64,000 bases of DNA, from contig NZ_CP154826.1 in assembly GCF_039613825.1 (NCBI RefSeq), positions 3,844,001 through 3,908,000 on the forward strand. The letters are read 5' to 3'. Below, one piece after another: positions 49,394 to 59,315 of the stretch. The notes beneath the pieces were generated by a model. That model did not search any database. It had not been told where the DNA came from and worked only from the letters and a program-made list of their open reading frames with translations. Both the position numbers and the translations under genes were made by a program. Source of the DNA: Diaminobutyricibacter sp. McL0608. GTDB lineage: Bacteria; Actinomycetota; Actinomycetes; Actinomycetales; Microbacteriaceae. Each line of letters opens with the position of its first letter. Within the stretch, counting starts at the first letter, position 1.

Positions 49394-50377
49394 CTACTTC
49401 TTTCCGCCGGTTTGCTTCTTGGCGCGGCTCTTGCCGACCGGCTGGACGCGCTGCGTCGTGACCGGCTTCTGGGGCTCTTCGTCGATGGAGAGGACCACGA
49501 CGCCTTCGTCGTTGACCAGCTTGCCCTTCTTCGCCAGACGGGCTTCGCGGGCCTTGGCAGCCTCGCTGCCAGGGGTCGGCATGTTGCGGATGACCACGAA
49601 CTGCTGCACCATCGTCCAGATGTTCGAGGTGAGCCAGTAGAACATGACGCCGAGCGGAAATGCGAAACCGGAGAACAGGAAGACGAAGGGGAGCAGGTAC
49701 AGCAGAATGCGCTGCTGCTTGAACTGCGGGCTCGCCTTGGTTTCGGGAGACATGTTCTTGGACACGATCTGCAGCTGGGTGATGAACTGCGACGACGTCA
49801 TCAGCACGACCATGACCGCCGCGATCACCATGACCGCGACCTGCGGCGGGTGGGCGTTGAGCGCGCCGGAGAAGCTCTGGTGCAGGGGAGCGATGCCGAA
49901 CAGCTCAGCGTTGCCGAACTGGACAGCGAGCGTCTCGTTCAGAGGGCCGACGCCGGCCTTGCCGCTCTGGGCGCCGTTGAGCACCTGGAAAAGGCTGAAG
50001 AACACGGGCATCTGGAGAAGCAGGGGAAGACACGAGCTCAGCGGGTTGGTGCCCGTCTTCTTGTAGAGCTCCATCGTCTCGCGGGACATCGCCTCGCGGG
50101 AGAACTGGTCTTTCTTGCCCTTGTACTTGTCCTGGATCTTCTTCAGCTGCGGCGCCACTTCGAGCATCCGTCGCTGGTTCTTGATCTGCCGGACGAAGAC
50201 CGGGATCAGTGCGGCACGCACGACGACGGTGAGGCCGACGATGGAGAGAACCCAGGTGATGCCGGCCGCCGGGTCCATGCCCATGACCGTGAACAGCTGG
50301 TGGAACGCCACGAGAATGAGTTCTACGACCCATTTGATGGGCCACAGAATTGTTCCGAAGATGGCTCCGATGTCCAT
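49394..50377 (-). CDS. yidC: membrane protein insertase YidC
   Basis: 327 residues, about five transmembrane segments, Gram-positive type without the periplasmic domain. PIKWVVELILVAFHQLF, TNPLSSCLPLLLQMPVFFSL, PFVFLFSGFAFPLGVMFYWL are typical. It inserts membrane proteins with or without SecYEG. The C-terminal 60 residues are Lys/Arg-rich. It starts six bases after the yidD stop. Confidence 0.95.
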   Translation of the reverse strand: MDIGAIFGTILWPIKWVVELILVAFHQLFTVMGMDPAAGITWVLSIVGLTVVVRAALIPVFVRQIKNQRRMLEVAPQLKKIQDKYKGKKDQFSREAMSRETMELYKKTGTNPLSSCLPLLLQMPVFFSLFQVLNGAQSGKAGVGPLNETLAVQFGNAELFGIAPLHQSFSGALNAHPPQVAVMVIAAVMVVLMTSSQFITQLQIVSKNMSPETKASPQFKQQRILLYLLPFVFLFSGFAFPLGVMFYWLTSNIWTMVQQFVVIRNMPTPGSEAAKAREARLAKKGKLVNDEGVVVLSIDEEPQKPVTTQRVQPVGKSRAKKQTGGKK

Positions 50378-50383
50378 GTGGTG

Positions 50384-50695
50384 CTAAGCCTTTCCGTGGC
50401 TGCTGGCTACGACGAATCCGAATGGAGTCACGTTGTACCGACGCTTCTTCTTGAGCGGAACATCGTCGATCCCGCCTTCCGCCCAGGGGTGGCAGCGGGC
50501 GATCCTGCGAATTCCGAGTACCGACCCGATCACGACACCGTGTTCCTGGATGGCCCCGAGCGCGTACGCCGAGCAGGACGGGTAGTACCGGCACACGTCA
50601 CCGTAGAGCGGGGAGATAACTGCGCGATACCCGCGCAGCAGAAGCACGGCGACGTTCCGCGGGAGGAGGAGCACAGCTGTGATGGCGGTGTTCAT
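50384..50695 (-). CDS. yidD: membrane protein insertion efficiency factor YidD
   Basis: 103 residues, longer than the usual 70-85. The family core GYRAVISPLYGDVCRYYPSC, then SAYALGAIQEHG and RIARCHPWAEGGIDDVP is complete. The ATG at 50695 overlaps the rnpA stop by four bases. Confidence 0.94.
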   Translation of the reverse strand: MNTAITAVLLLPRNVAVLLLRGYRAVISPLYGDVCRYYPSCSAYALGAIQEHGVVIGSVLGIRRIARCHPWAEGGIDDVPLKKKRRYNVTPFGFVVASSHGKA

Positions 50696-51033
50696 CGACG
50701 GAGGTTGCCTTTACTGACGGCGCGGGATATCTCTTCATGCAGGGTAGCCCACTCCGCATTGGCGGAGGCTGGCAATGCCCTGACGACGACATCGGCACCG
50801 GGCTGGAGTTCGCGGAGCAATTCGTAGGAGGCGGCCTTGAGCCGGCGCCTCACCAGATTGCGTCGAACGGCGGTGCCGACGGTCTTGCCCACGATAAAGC
50901 CGAATCGCACCACTGCGGAGTCAGTATCGGTGCGGATGTAGGTGACGGTGTTCGGTGCGGTGAATCGTGTACCGCGCCTCACGGTCGCCTTGTAATCCGC
51001 CCCCCGCGTGATGCGATTGGCTTTAGCGAGCAA
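50692..51033 (-). CDS. rnpA: ribonuclease P protein component
   Basis: 113 residues. RGTRFTAPNTVTYI and the RNR motif region VGTAVRRNLVRRRLKAASYE identify the protein subunit of RNase P, which matures tRNA 5' ends with the M1 RNA. It follows rpmH by 24 bases. Confidence 0.95.
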   Translation of the reverse strand: MLAKANRITRGADYKATVRRGTRFTAPNTVTYIRTDTDSAVVRFGFIVGKTVGTAVRRNLVRRRLKAASYELLRELQPGADVVVRALPASANAEWATLHEEISRAVSKGNLRR

Positions 51034-51057
51034 GGGGCTGCCTGAGTGATCCGGCAG

Positions 51058-51195
51058 TTAGGCGGAGAGCTTGGTGCGGCCCTTGGTGCGGCGGGCGGCC
51101 AGGATGGCACGGCCGGCACGGGTGCGCATGCGCAGGCGGAAGCCGTGGGTCTTCGCGCGCTTACGGTTGTTCGGCTGGAACGTTCTCTTGCTCAT
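51058..51195 (-). CDS. rpmH: 50S ribosomal protein L34
   Basis: 45 residues: [20 protein letters not shown], then [20 protein letters not shown]. It is the first gene of the rpmH-rnpA-yidD-yidC unit and diverges from dnaA. A GGAGA ribosome binding site precedes the ATG at 51195. Confidence 0.97.
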   Translation of the reverse strand: MSKRTFQPNNRKRAKTHGFRLRMRTRAGRAILAARRTKGRTKLSA

Positions 51196-51629
51196 ATCTG
51201 TCTCCGGAAGTCTCTTCTGTGCAGGCCTGTGCCGATCGAATGGACAGCACGGGAGGCCGAAGAAGTTTTGGGGCAGCCACGTCTGCGGCTGAAGTCAACT
51301 GATTAAACTTCCGGCCTCGGGCCGACGAGGTCAAACCAATCGAGCCGAATCATTGATTATCCACAGTATTCGACGGAAAGTAGGACAAGACGCGCCGAGT
51401 GTTTCGCCTTGTCAAATTTGTTGTGACGAGGTGCGTTGGTTACCGTGAGGACGAAAAGTTATCCCCAGCCATACCCATTCAAGGCCGGAGATCGCTACGG
51501 TAATGGACACACAGCGGTGGATAACTCTGTGAATACCTTCCGGCGGCGCCACGCCCCGGGCCGACAAACATTCACGATGGGGTGGATCGCGTCGACAAAG
51601 CGATCCGAGTAACACGAATACGGGGAACA
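51196..51629. promoter_or_regulatory. rpmH-dnaA intergenic region with DnaA boxes
   Basis: 434 bp between divergent rpmH and dnaA. DnaA-box sequences: TTATCCACA (51357-51365, perfect), TTATCCCCA (51459-51467, one mismatch) and GGTGGATAA (51516-51524, one mismatch). The region must hold both promoters and allows DnaA autoregulation; it may add to origin function. Confidence 0.75.
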
Positions 51630-53054
51630 ATGGCCAACGGCGAAGAGTTGATTTCTGCAGCATGGCAGACGGTGCTCGGCTCTCTCGAAACAGACGAGCG
51701 CATCACGCCGCAGCTGTACGGATTCCTCAGCCTGGTCGAGCCGAAGGGCATCATGGCCGGCACCCTCTACCTCGAGGTGCCGAACGAGTTCACCCGCGGA
51801 ATGATCGAGCAGCGCAGCCGGGTCCCACTCCTCAACGCGATCGGCGGACTCGACGAATCGCTCGCGGTGAGCAACTTCGCCATCGTCGTGAATCCCGAGA
51901 TCCAGCAGGAATCGCTCGAAGCACCGATCGAGCAGCCCGAGTCCGGCTACATCGACATCCCGCCGGCCCCAGCTCCGGTCACGGAGATCACCGCTCCTCC
52001 CCGCAACGCCGACACGCGCCTGAATCCGAAGTACAGTTTCGACAACTTCGTCATCGGGCAGTCGAACAGGTTCGCGCATGCCGCCGCCGTCGCCGTGGCA
52101 GAAGCACCGGCCAAGGCGTACAACCCGCTCTTCATCTATGGAGAGTCCGGCCTCGGCAAGACCCACCTTCTTCACGCTATCGGCCACTACGCGATGAGTC
52201 TGTACCCAGGCATCCGCGTCCGGTATGTCAGCTCCGAGGAATTCACCAACGACTTCATCAACTCGATCGCGAACAACCGGGGATCGCTGTTCCAGTCGCG
52301 CTACCGCAACATCGACATCCTGTTGATCGACGACATCCAGTTCCTGCAGGGCAAGGCCGAGACGCAGGAAGCGTTCTTCCACACCTTCAACACTCTTCAC
52401 GACCACAACAAGCAGGTGGTCATCACCAGCGACCTGCCACCCAAGCACCTGACCGGTTTCGAGGACCGGATGCGCTCACGGTTCGAGTGGGGACTGATCA
52501 CCGACGTCCAGGCGCCCGACCTCGAGACCCGCATCGCCATCCTCCGCAAGAAGGCTCAAAGCGAGAAACTGCAGGTCCCCGACGACATCCTCGAGTTCAT
52601 GGCCTCCAAGGTGTCCAGCAACATCCGCGAACTGGAGGGGACGCTCATCCGCGTCACCGCGTTCGCCAGCCTGAACCGGACGCCGGTCGACATGAACCTG
52701 GTGCAGACAGTGCTGAAAGACCTCATCACTCTCGACGACGACAATGTGATCGCGCCGGTCGACATCATCACCAACACCGCGGACTACTTCAAGCTCACCG
52801 TCGACGACCTCTACGGCTCCAGCCGGTCTCAGGCGGTCGCAACCGCCAGGCAGATCGCCATGTATCTCTGCCGCGAGCTCACCAACCTTTCCCTCCCGAA
52901 GATCGGCCAGTTGTTCGGCAACCGCGATCACACCACTGTGATGTACGCGAACAAGAAGATCAGCGAGCTCATGAAGGAGCGTCGCTCCATCTACAACCAG
53001 GTCACTGAGCTCACCAGCCGCATCAAGCAGAACCACCGCTACAGCAAGGGTTAA
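51630..53054 (+). CDS. dnaA: chromosomal replication initiator protein DnaA
   Basis: 474 residues from ATG 51630 (GGGGAA upstream); a GTG 16 codons earlier is the alternative. Domain I (ISAAWQTVLGSLETDERITP), a short linker, the AAA+ domain with Walker A IYGESGLGKTHLLHAIGHYA and Walker B ILLIDDIQFLQGK, and domain IV with SLPKIGQLFGNRDHTTVMYA. It opens the origin that lies directly downstream. Confidence 0.98.
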   Translation: MANGEELISAAWQTVLGSLETDERITPQLYGFLSLVEPKGIMAGTLYLEVPNEFTRGMIEQRSRVPLLNAIGGLDESLAVSNFAIVVNPEIQQESLEAPIEQPESGYIDIPPAPAPVTEITAPPRNADTRLNPKYSFDNFVIGQSNRFAHAAAVAVAEAPAKAYNPLFIYGESGLGKTHLLHAIGHYAMSLYPGIRVRYVSSEEFTNDFINSIANNRGSLFQSRYRNIDILLIDDIQFLQGKAETQEAFFHTFNTLHDHNKQVVITSDLPPKHLTGFEDRMRSRFEWGLITDVQAPDLETRIAILRKKAQSEKLQVPDDILEFMASKVSSNIRELEGTLIRVTAFASLNRTPVDMNLVQTVLKDLITLDDDNVIAPVDIITNTADYFKLTVDDLYGSSRSQAVATARQIAMYLCRELTNLSLPKIGQLFGNRDHTTVMYANKKISELMKERRSIYNQVTELTSRIKQNHRYSKG

Positions 53055-53438
53055 CCTCCGACCACCCCTTTTCAGGGGAGAAGTGTGAATACTCACACTG
53101 TGGATAACTTGTGGAAAACGGTGGAACAACCACCCGCTTAATGTTGACGAATCACACGTTGTTGTGAGTTACGACGATTCTGCCGGCGCCGTTCCCACCC
53201 GCATGTTTACGCGCATCCACAGTCCGTCAACATCTCACACCCGTGTAGTTCCCAGTCCTCGACTGGCATCAACGGAGTTATCCACAGTTTCCACAGCGGT
53301 TAACGCCGTTAATCGTTAATTAATCTCTAGTGGGGCTCGACAACCTTGACCCGGGGACGCTCGAACGCGCATGGCCTCGTGGGACGCAAGCGCTAGCATT
53401 GTCACGATCCATCCGCTCCCTACGACAGAGGTGACTTC
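53055..53438. other. oriC: chromosomal origin of replication oriC (dnaA-dnaN intergenic region)
   Basis: 384 bp. Perfect DnaA boxes TGTGGATAA (53099-53107) and TTATCCACA (53278-53286) face each other; TGTGGAAAA (53110-53118) and TTTCCACA (53288-53295) are weaker ones beside them. An AT-rich stretch with repeated GTTAA units (53298-53327) next to the right-hand boxes is the best candidate for the unwinding element. Position between dnaA and dnaN is the actinobacterial standard. The region also holds the dnaN promoter. Confidence 0.9.
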
Positions 53439-54584
53439 GTGAAGTTCCAGGCCAATCGGGATGTATTCAGCGAAGCTGTTTCGTTTGCCGTGAAACTTCT
53501 GCCGCAGCGAACCACTCTGCCGATCCTGAGCGGTGTCCTCATCGAGACCACCGATACCGGTCTGCTCCTGTCGTCCTTCGACTACGAAGTGTCCGCGCAG
53601 ACCGAGATCGCGGCCGAGGTCGAGGAGCCCGGCAAGATCCTCGTCTCCGGGCGGCTCCTCGCCGAGATCGCGAGCAAGCTTCCGAACGCACCGGTCCAAC
53701 TGTCGACCGAGGAGTCACGCATCATCGTGCGATGCGGTTCGGCGAGCTTCACCCTTCTGTCCATGCCTGTCGAGGAATACCCGAGCATCCCGCAGGTCTC
53801 GGGCCAGTCGGGTCTCGTGCCGGCGGAGGAATTCGCCACGGCCGTGGCCCAGGTAGGCGTCGCCGCCTCACGCGACGACGTGACACCGGTCATCACCGGT
53901 GTTCAGCTCGAAGTGGGCGACAACACGCTCGGTCTGGTCGCCACCGACCGCTACCGTGTCGCGGTCCGTGAGATCGACTGGGATGGCGGGAGCGGTTCGG
54001 GCGAGACCGTCACCGCTCTGGTTCCCGCACGCACGCTCCAGGAGATCGGCAAGACCCTCGGTCACAGCGGAACCATCGCGGTCTCGATCACCAATAAGGA
54101 CGACCGCGAGCTCATCGCGTTCACGGCGGACAAGAAGACCGTTACATCTTTGCTGATCAAGGGCAATTTCCCGCCTGTTCGCCGACTCTTCCCCGAGACG
54201 GTCGACAACTATGCGGTGATCAATACCGCCGAGCTGATCGAAGCAACGCGCCGTGTCTCACTCGTTCTGGAGCGCGAAGCCGCACTCCGGTTCAGTTTCT
54301 CCCTCGACGGCCTCACCCTCGAAGCGATCGGCTCCGAGCAGGCGCAGGCTTCCGAGAGCATCGACGCTCTCCTCACAGGCCAGGACACCGTGGTTTCACT
54401 GAAGCCGCAGTTCCTGCTCGATGGTCTCGGTGCGGTGCATTCCGAATTCGTTCGCATCTCCTTCACCAAGACCGAGAACCCCAACAAGCCGGGACCGGTC
54501 CTGATCACGAGCCAGTCCAGCAAGGACCAGGCCGGCGCGGACAACTACAAGTACCTGCTGCAGCCGAACCTGCTGCTGCGCTGA
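53439..54584 (+). CDS. dnaN: DNA polymerase III beta subunit (sliding clamp)
   Basis: 381 residues, GTG start at 53439. MKFQANRDVFSEAVSFAVKL at the start, LLPQRTTLPILSGVLIET, LVATDRYRVAVREIDW and a C-terminal DNYKYLLQPNLLLR. The ring-shaped clamp tethers polymerase to DNA. First gene of the rightward dnaN-gnd-recF-DUF721-gyrBA set. Confidence 0.98.
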   Translation: MKFQANRDVFSEAVSFAVKLLPQRTTLPILSGVLIETTDTGLLLSSFDYEVSAQTEIAAEVEEPGKILVSGRLLAEIASKLPNAPVQLSTEESRIIVRCGSASFTLLSMPVEEYPSIPQVSGQSGLVPAEEFATAVAQVGVAASRDDVTPVITGVQLEVGDNTLGLVATDRYRVAVREIDWDGGSGSGETVTALVPARTLQEIGKTLGHSGTIAVSITNKDDRELIAFTADKKTVTSLLIKGNFPPVRRLFPETVDNYAVINTAELIEATRRVSLVLEREAALRFSFSLDGLTLEAIGSEQAQASESIDALLTGQDTVVSLKPQFLLDGLGAVHSEFVRISFTKTENPNKPGPVLITSQSSKDQAGADNYKYLLQPNLLLR

Positions 54585-54613
54585 TCGCTGGCTGGCAGAA
54601 AGCGAGAACCCCC

Positions 54614-55501
54614 ATGCACATCGGCCTCATCGGTCTCGGAAAAATGGGCAACAACATGCGTGCCCGCCTCGAGAAAAAGGGAATCGAGGTGACCGGGTAC
54701 GACACGAACCCTGACGTGTCCGATGTCGCCACGGTCGCCGATCTCGTCGCGGCTCTTCCGACGCCGCGTGTGGTCTGGATCATGGTTCCCGCCGGCCACG
54801 TCACGGATGCGGTGGTCAACGACCTCGAACCCCTCCTGGAGAAGGGCGACCTCGTCATCGACGGAGGCAACTCCCGGTTCACCGAGGACTTCAAGCACTC
54901 CGAGCAGCTCGCCCCGAAGGGTGTCGACTTCATGGATGCCGGCGTCTCGGGTGGCGTGTGGGGTCTCCAGAACGGTTACGGCCTGATGGTCGGCGGGAGT
55001 GCCACGCAGGTCGAGCGTGTGATGCCGGTCTTCGACGCGCTGCGCCCTGACGGTCCGCGTGACGAAGGATTCGTGCATGTGGGCGAGGTCGGCGCCGGTC
55101 ACTACGCCAAGATGGTGCACAACGGCATCGAGTACGCGCTGATGCAGGCCTACGCGGAGGGTTACGAACTCCTCGACACCCGTAAGGACATCATCAAGGA
55201 CGTCACCGGCACCTTCAAGGCCTGGCAGCGCGGAACAGTCGTGCGTTCCTGGTTGCTCGAGCTGCTCGTCCGTGCCCTGGAGCAGGACCCCGAGTTCGAG
55301 CACATCGAAGGCTACGTGCAGGATTCCGGCGAAGGCCGCTGGACGATCGAGGAAGCGCTGGAGAATGCCGTGCCGGTGCCGACGATCAGCGCCTCGATCT
55401 TCGCCCGCTTCGTGTCGCGGCAGAAGGATTCGCCGGCGATGAAGGCCGTGGCCGCACTGCGCAACCAGTTCGGTGGCCACGCAGTCAAAGCCGTCGACTG
55501 A
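54614..55501 (+). CDS. gnd: 6-phosphogluconate dehydrogenase (decarboxylating, short NAD-type)
   Basis: 295 residues, the short (GntZ-like) form. Rossmann motif IGLIGLGKMGNNMRARLEKK, DAGVSGGVWGLQNGYGLMVG and GAGHYAKMVHNGIEYALMQA with the catalytic Lys and the His-Asn pair. It oxidises 6-phosphogluconate to ribulose 5-phosphate and CO2. It lies between dnaN and recF, as in other actinobacteria; the reason is unknown. Confidence 0.95.
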   Translation: MHIGLIGLGKMGNNMRARLEKKGIEVTGYDTNPDVSDVATVADLVAALPTPRVVWIMVPAGHVTDAVVNDLEPLLEKGDLVIDGGNSRFTEDFKHSEQLAPKGVDFMDAGVSGGVWGLQNGYGLMVGGSATQVERVMPVFDALRPDGPRDEGFVHVGEVGAGHYAKMVHNGIEYALMQAYAEGYELLDTRKDIIKDVTGTFKAWQRGTVVRSWLLELLVRALEQDPEFEHIEGYVQDSGEGRWTIEEALENAVPVPTISASIFARFVSRQKDSPAMKAVAALRNQFGGHAVKAVD

Positions 55502-55522
55502 CCTGCGCGACGACCGAACAGA

Positions 55523-56704
55523 GTGCGCGTCACCCACCTCTCGCTGACCGACTTCCGCAACTATTCGACCGCGGAGGTCCCGCTGGCAGCAGGTCCCAAC
55601 CTGTTCGTGGGTCGCAACGGTCAGGGAAAGACGAATCTCGTCGAGTCCCTCGGCTACCTGAGCACGCTCGGGTCGCATCGCGTCTCGAGCGATCAGGCCA
55701 TGATTCGACAGGGTGCGGACGCGGCGATCGTGCGTGCGCGCATCGCGCACGACGGCCGTGAACTGCTCATCGAGGTGCAACTCAACCGTTCGACAGCGAA
55801 CCGGGCGCAGGTGAACCGCTCGCCGATCAAGCCGCGGGAGCTGCCGCGCTACTTCTCCAGCGTCCTGTTCGCGCCGGAAGACCTGGCGCTGGTGCGTGGT
55901 GAGCCGGGCATCCGCCGCCGCTATATCGACCAACTGCTCGTACAGCGGAATCCGCGTCTGGCCGGCGTGCTCGCCGATTACGACCGGGTGCTCCGTCAGC
56001 GGAACTCCCTGCTGAAGTCGGCGCGCGCTTCGGGATTGCGCGAATCGCAACTCACCACCCTCGAGATCTGGGATGAACGTCTTGTCGGCCTCGGGTCGGA
56101 GATCGTGGATGCCCGTGTCGAGCTGGTCGCGCGCCTGGGCGACCCGATCGCCGCCGCCTACCGCTCGGTCGCGGGCGACGATCATCACCCGAAGCTGATT
56201 CCGCTGCTCACGATCCGGGGTGCCGCGGTCGAGGATTCCGACGATGGAGCGGGCCGGGCGGATCCGCTGGCACCCGGCACCGAGGCCGAGGCAGGCGAAG
56301 CGGCGGATACGGCATCCGCTTTCCGCGCATCCCTCGCCGCGGTGCGACGGAAGGAGCTGGACCGCGGCATCACGCTCGTCGGTCCCCACCGCGACGACAT
56401 CCTTTTCGAGCTCAACGGCCTGCCTGCGAAGGGGTATGCCAGCCATGGCGAGTCCTGGTCGTTCGCGCTCGCTCTGAAGCTCGCATCCGCCGAGCTTCTC
56501 CGTCGCGAGTCGACGACCGGAGACCCGGTGCTCATCCTCGACGACGTGTTCGCCGAGCTCGACCAGGCGAGACGGCGGATGCTCGCGGCGGCCGTTCACG
56601 ATTTCGAGCAGGTGCTGATCACCGCTGCCGTCTTCGACGACGTGCCGAAAGAGCTGACGGCGCACACAGTGCGAATCGAGGGGGGTGCGGTCGTCGATGC
56701 CTGA
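55523..56704 (+). CDS. recF: DNA replication and repair protein RecF
   Basis: 393 residues, GTG start at 55523. MRVTHLSLTDFRNYSTAEVP, Walker A FVGRNGQGKTNLVESLGYLS, QGADAAIVRARIAH, signature SHGESWSFALALKLASAELL, and Walker B PVLILDDVFAELD. It loads RecA at gapped DNA with RecO and RecR. It overlaps the following DUF721 gene by eight bases. Confidence 0.96.
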   Translation: MRVTHLSLTDFRNYSTAEVPLAAGPNLFVGRNGQGKTNLVESLGYLSTLGSHRVSSDQAMIRQGADAAIVRARIAHDGRELLIEVQLNRSTANRAQVNRSPIKPRELPRYFSSVLFAPEDLALVRGEPGIRRRYIDQLLVQRNPRLAGVLADYDRVLRQRNSLLKSARASGLRESQLTTLEIWDERLVGLGSEIVDARVELVARLGDPIAAAYRSVAGDDHHPKLIPLLTIRGAAVEDSDDGAGRADPLAPGTEAEAGEAADTASAFRASLAAVRRKELDRGITLVGPHRDDILFELNGLPAKGYASHGESWSFALALKLASAELLRRESTTGDPVLILDDVFAELDQARRRMLAAAVHDFEQVLITAAVFDDVPKELTAHTVRIEGGAVVDA

Positions 56705-57215
56705 GGAGCGGATTCCCGGCGACGGCGCAGGGGAGCAGAGTGAGGCGTCAGCCGTCTATCTGCGCTTTCGCGAACTGTTCGGCGGCGTCCCGGCACGGGC
56801 ACGCCGGTCCCGGCGGGTGAAGGATCAGGATGACGGGGCCAGCGTTCCGTTCGGTGTCGGGCGCGACCCGCGCGGACTCGGCAACATCGTGGATGCGCTC
56901 ACCAGCGAACTCGGCTGGAGCTCGCCTCTCGCACAGTCGGAGCTGATGGAGGGATGGGTCGACCTCGCCGGCGACGAGACCGCGAAGCATTCGACACCGA
57001 TCGGCATCAGCGAGGGCGTTCTCACCGTCTCGTGCGAGTCGACGGCGTGGGCGACACAGCTGCGGATCATGCGCACCGAGCTCATGACGCGGATCGCCGT
57101 CCGGTTCCCCGACGCGGGCATCCAGTCGATCCGTTTCCAGGGGCCAGAGGCACCCTCCTGGAAAAGAGGTCCCAGATCAATTCCAGGGCGTGGTCCGCGC
57201 GATACCTACGGTTGA
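56697..57215 (+). CDS. DUF721 (DciA-like) family protein
   Basis: 172 residues from ATG 56697. The DUF721 core is SELGWSSPLAQSELMEGWVD, then VGEHSTP-like AKHSTPIGISEGVLTVSCES and STAWATQLRIMRTELMTRIA. DciA-type DUF721 proteins load or assist the replicative helicase in bacteria without DnaC or DnaI; this organism encodes DnaB in the window, and no loader is seen, so a DciA role fits. The place between recF and gyrB is conserved in actinobacteria. Confidence 0.88.
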   Translation: MPEERIPGDGAGEQSEASAVYLRFRELFGGVPARARRSRRVKDQDDGASVPFGVGRDPRGLGNIVDALTSELGWSSPLAQSELMEGWVDLAGDETAKHSTPIGISEGVLTVSCESTAWATQLRIMRTELMTRIAVRFPDAGIQSIRFQGPEAPSWKRGPRSIPGRGPRDTYG

Positions 57216-57292
57216 GAACGCAAAAGAGGTCACCGACGCAGAATAAACGCGTCAGACGGGCGATTTTGGCCTTTCCGCCGCCCCGCTCTTGG

Positions 57293-57298
57293 TAGAAT
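57293..57298 (+). promoter_or_regulatory. -10 element TAGAAT upstream of gyrB
   Basis: TAGAAT lies 41 bases before the gyrB ATG, in the 123-bp gap after the DUF721 gene. No -35 hexamer with 16-18-base spacing is evident. gyrBA probably has its own promoter here. Confidence 0.5.
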
Positions 57299-57338
57299 GA
57301 ATAGGTCACACTGAGTGCGGTCAGGAGCCTAATTTCAT

Positions 57339-59315
57339 ATGACGATGGAACCTACGAAAGCCGAGACGGAACACGACTACGGTGCCAACGAAATCCAGGT
57401 CCTCGAAGGTCTTGAAGCCGTTCGCAAACGTCCCGGAATGTACATCGGTTCCACTGGTCCGCGTGGGCTCCACCACCTAGTCTACGAAATCGTCGACAAC
57501 TCGGTCGATGAGGCGCTGGCCGGCCACGCCGACAACATCGAAGTGACGATCATGCCCGACGGCGCCGTGCGCGTCGACGACAACGGCCGTGGCATTCCGG
57601 TCGACATCCACCCGGTCGAGAAGAAGTCGACGGTCGAGGTCGTACTCACCATCCTCCACGCCGGCGGAAAGTTCGGCGGTGGCGGGTACGCGGTCTCCGG
57701 CGGCCTGCACGGCGTCGGCAGCTCCGTGGTGAACGCGCTGTCGAGCCGGCTCGATATCGAAGTACGCCGGCAGGGTCACAAGTGGACCCAGAGCTACCGC
57801 AACGGTGTCCCCGTCGCGCCGCTCGAAAAGGGCGAACCCTCGGACGAGAGCGGTACGACGATCACGTTCTGGCCGAGCGCCGAGACGTTCGAGACGACCG
57901 AGTTCGACTACGAGACGCTCCGCATCCGCTTCCAGCAGATGGCGTTCCTCAACAAAGGCCTGCGTATCGCTCTGACCGACGAGCGTCCGACTGAAGACCC
58001 TGAAGAAGAACCGCAGACCGACGTCTACCTGTACGAACAGGGTCTCACCGACTACGTGCACTACCTGAACACCGCCAAGAAGGCCGAACTCGTCAACGAC
58101 GAGATCATCTCCTTCGAGTCCGAGGACACCGATCGCAAGATCGCGCTCGAAGTGGCGATGCAGTGGACGACCGGCTACAACGAGAGTGTCTTCACCTACG
58201 CCAACACCATCAACACGCACGAGGGCGGAACCCACGAAGAGGGCTTCCGCGCGGCACTCACCACCCTGGTGAACCGGTACGCGCGCGAGAAGGGCATCCT
58301 CAAGGAGAAGGACGACAACCTCTCCGGCGACGATGTGCGCGAGGGGCTGACCGCTGTGATCTCGGTGAAGCTGTCGGAGCCGCAGTTCGAAGGCCAGACG
58401 AAGACCAAGCTGGGCAACACGGAGGCCAAGGCCTTCGTTCAGAAGGTCGTCGGCGACCAGCTCGGTGACTGGTTCGATCGCAACCCGAACCAGGCCAGGG
58501 AGATCATCCGCAAGGCACTCCAGGCAGCGACGGCACGCCTCGCCGCCCGCAAGGCCCGTGAGACCGCTCGTCGCAAGGGCCTCCTCGAGGGCGGCGGAAT
58601 GCCGGGCAAGCTCAAGGACTGCCAGTCGAAGGACCCGTCGATCTCCGAGATCTTCATCGTGGAGGGCGACTCGGCCGGTGGTTCAGCTGTTCAGGGTCGC
58701 AACCCGGAGACCCAGGCGATCCTCCCGCTGCGCGGCAAGATCCTCAACGTCGAGAAGGCACGGCTCGACCGTGCCCTCGCCAACAACGAAGTCCAGGCCA
58801 TGATCACCGCGTTCGGCGCGGGAATCGGCGAGGACTTCAACCCCGAGAAGGCGCGCTACCACAAGATCGTGCTGATGGCGGATGCCGATGTGGACGGCCA
58901 GCACATCACGACCCTGCTGCTCACCCTTCTCTTCCGCTACATGAAACCGCTCATCGAGCTCGGCTACGTCTACCTCGCCCAGCCGCCGCTGTACCGGCTG
59001 AAGTGGTCGAACGCCGAGCACCAGTACGTCTACAGCGACCGTGAACGCGACGCACTGCTCGCTGACGGGGTCGCCGCAGGCAAGCGCATCCCGAAAGACA
59101 ACGGAGTGCAGCGCTACAAGGGTCTCGGCGAGATGGACTACAAGGAGCTGTGGGAGACCACGATGAGCCCCGAGACCCGGACACTGCTTCAGGTGACTCT
59201 CGACGACGCGGCCGCGGCCGACGAGATCTTCGCCACCCTGATGGGCGAAGACGTCGAGTCACGACGCAATTTCATCCAGAAGAACGCGAAGGACGTGCGC
59301 TTCCTTGACATCTGA
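57339..59315 (+). CDS. gyrB: DNA gyrase subunit B
   Basis: 658 residues. ATPase domain: [64 protein letters not shown] region. TOPRIM domain: [20 protein letters not shown] and [14 protein letters not shown]-terminus [10 protein letters not shown], the common actinobacterial end. With GyrA it introduces negative supercoils. The stop overlaps the gyrA start by 11 bases. Confidence 0.98.
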   Translation: MTMEPTKAETEHDYGANEIQVLEGLEAVRKRPGMYIGSTGPRGLHHLVYEIVDNSVDEALAGHADNIEVTIMPDGAVRVDDNGRGIPVDIHPVEKKSTVEVVLTILHAGGKFGGGGYAVSGGLHGVGSSVVNALSSRLDIEVRRQGHKWTQSYRNGVPVAPLEKGEPSDESGTTITFWPSAETFETTEFDYETLRIRFQQMAFLNKGLRIALTDERPTEDPEEEPQTDVYLYEQGLTDYVHYLNTAKKAELVNDEIISFESEDTDRKIALEVAMQWTTGYNESVFTYANTINTHEGGTHEEGFRAALTTLVNRYAREKGILKEKDDNLSGDDVREGLTAVISVKLSEPQFEGQTKTKLGNTEAKAFVQKVVGDQLGDWFDRNPNQAREIIRKALQAATARLAARKARETARRKGLLEGGGMPGKLKDCQSKDPSISEIFIVEGDSAGGSAVQGRNPETQAILPLRGKILNVEKARLDRALANNEVQAMITAFGAGIGEDFNPEKARYHKIVLMADADVDGQHITTLLLTLLFRYMKPLIELGYVYLAQPPLYRLKWSNAEHQYVYSDRERDALLADGVAAGKRIPKDNGVQRYKGLGEMDYKELWETTMSPETRTLLQVTLDDAAAADEIFATLMGEDVESRRNFIQKNAKDVRFLDI

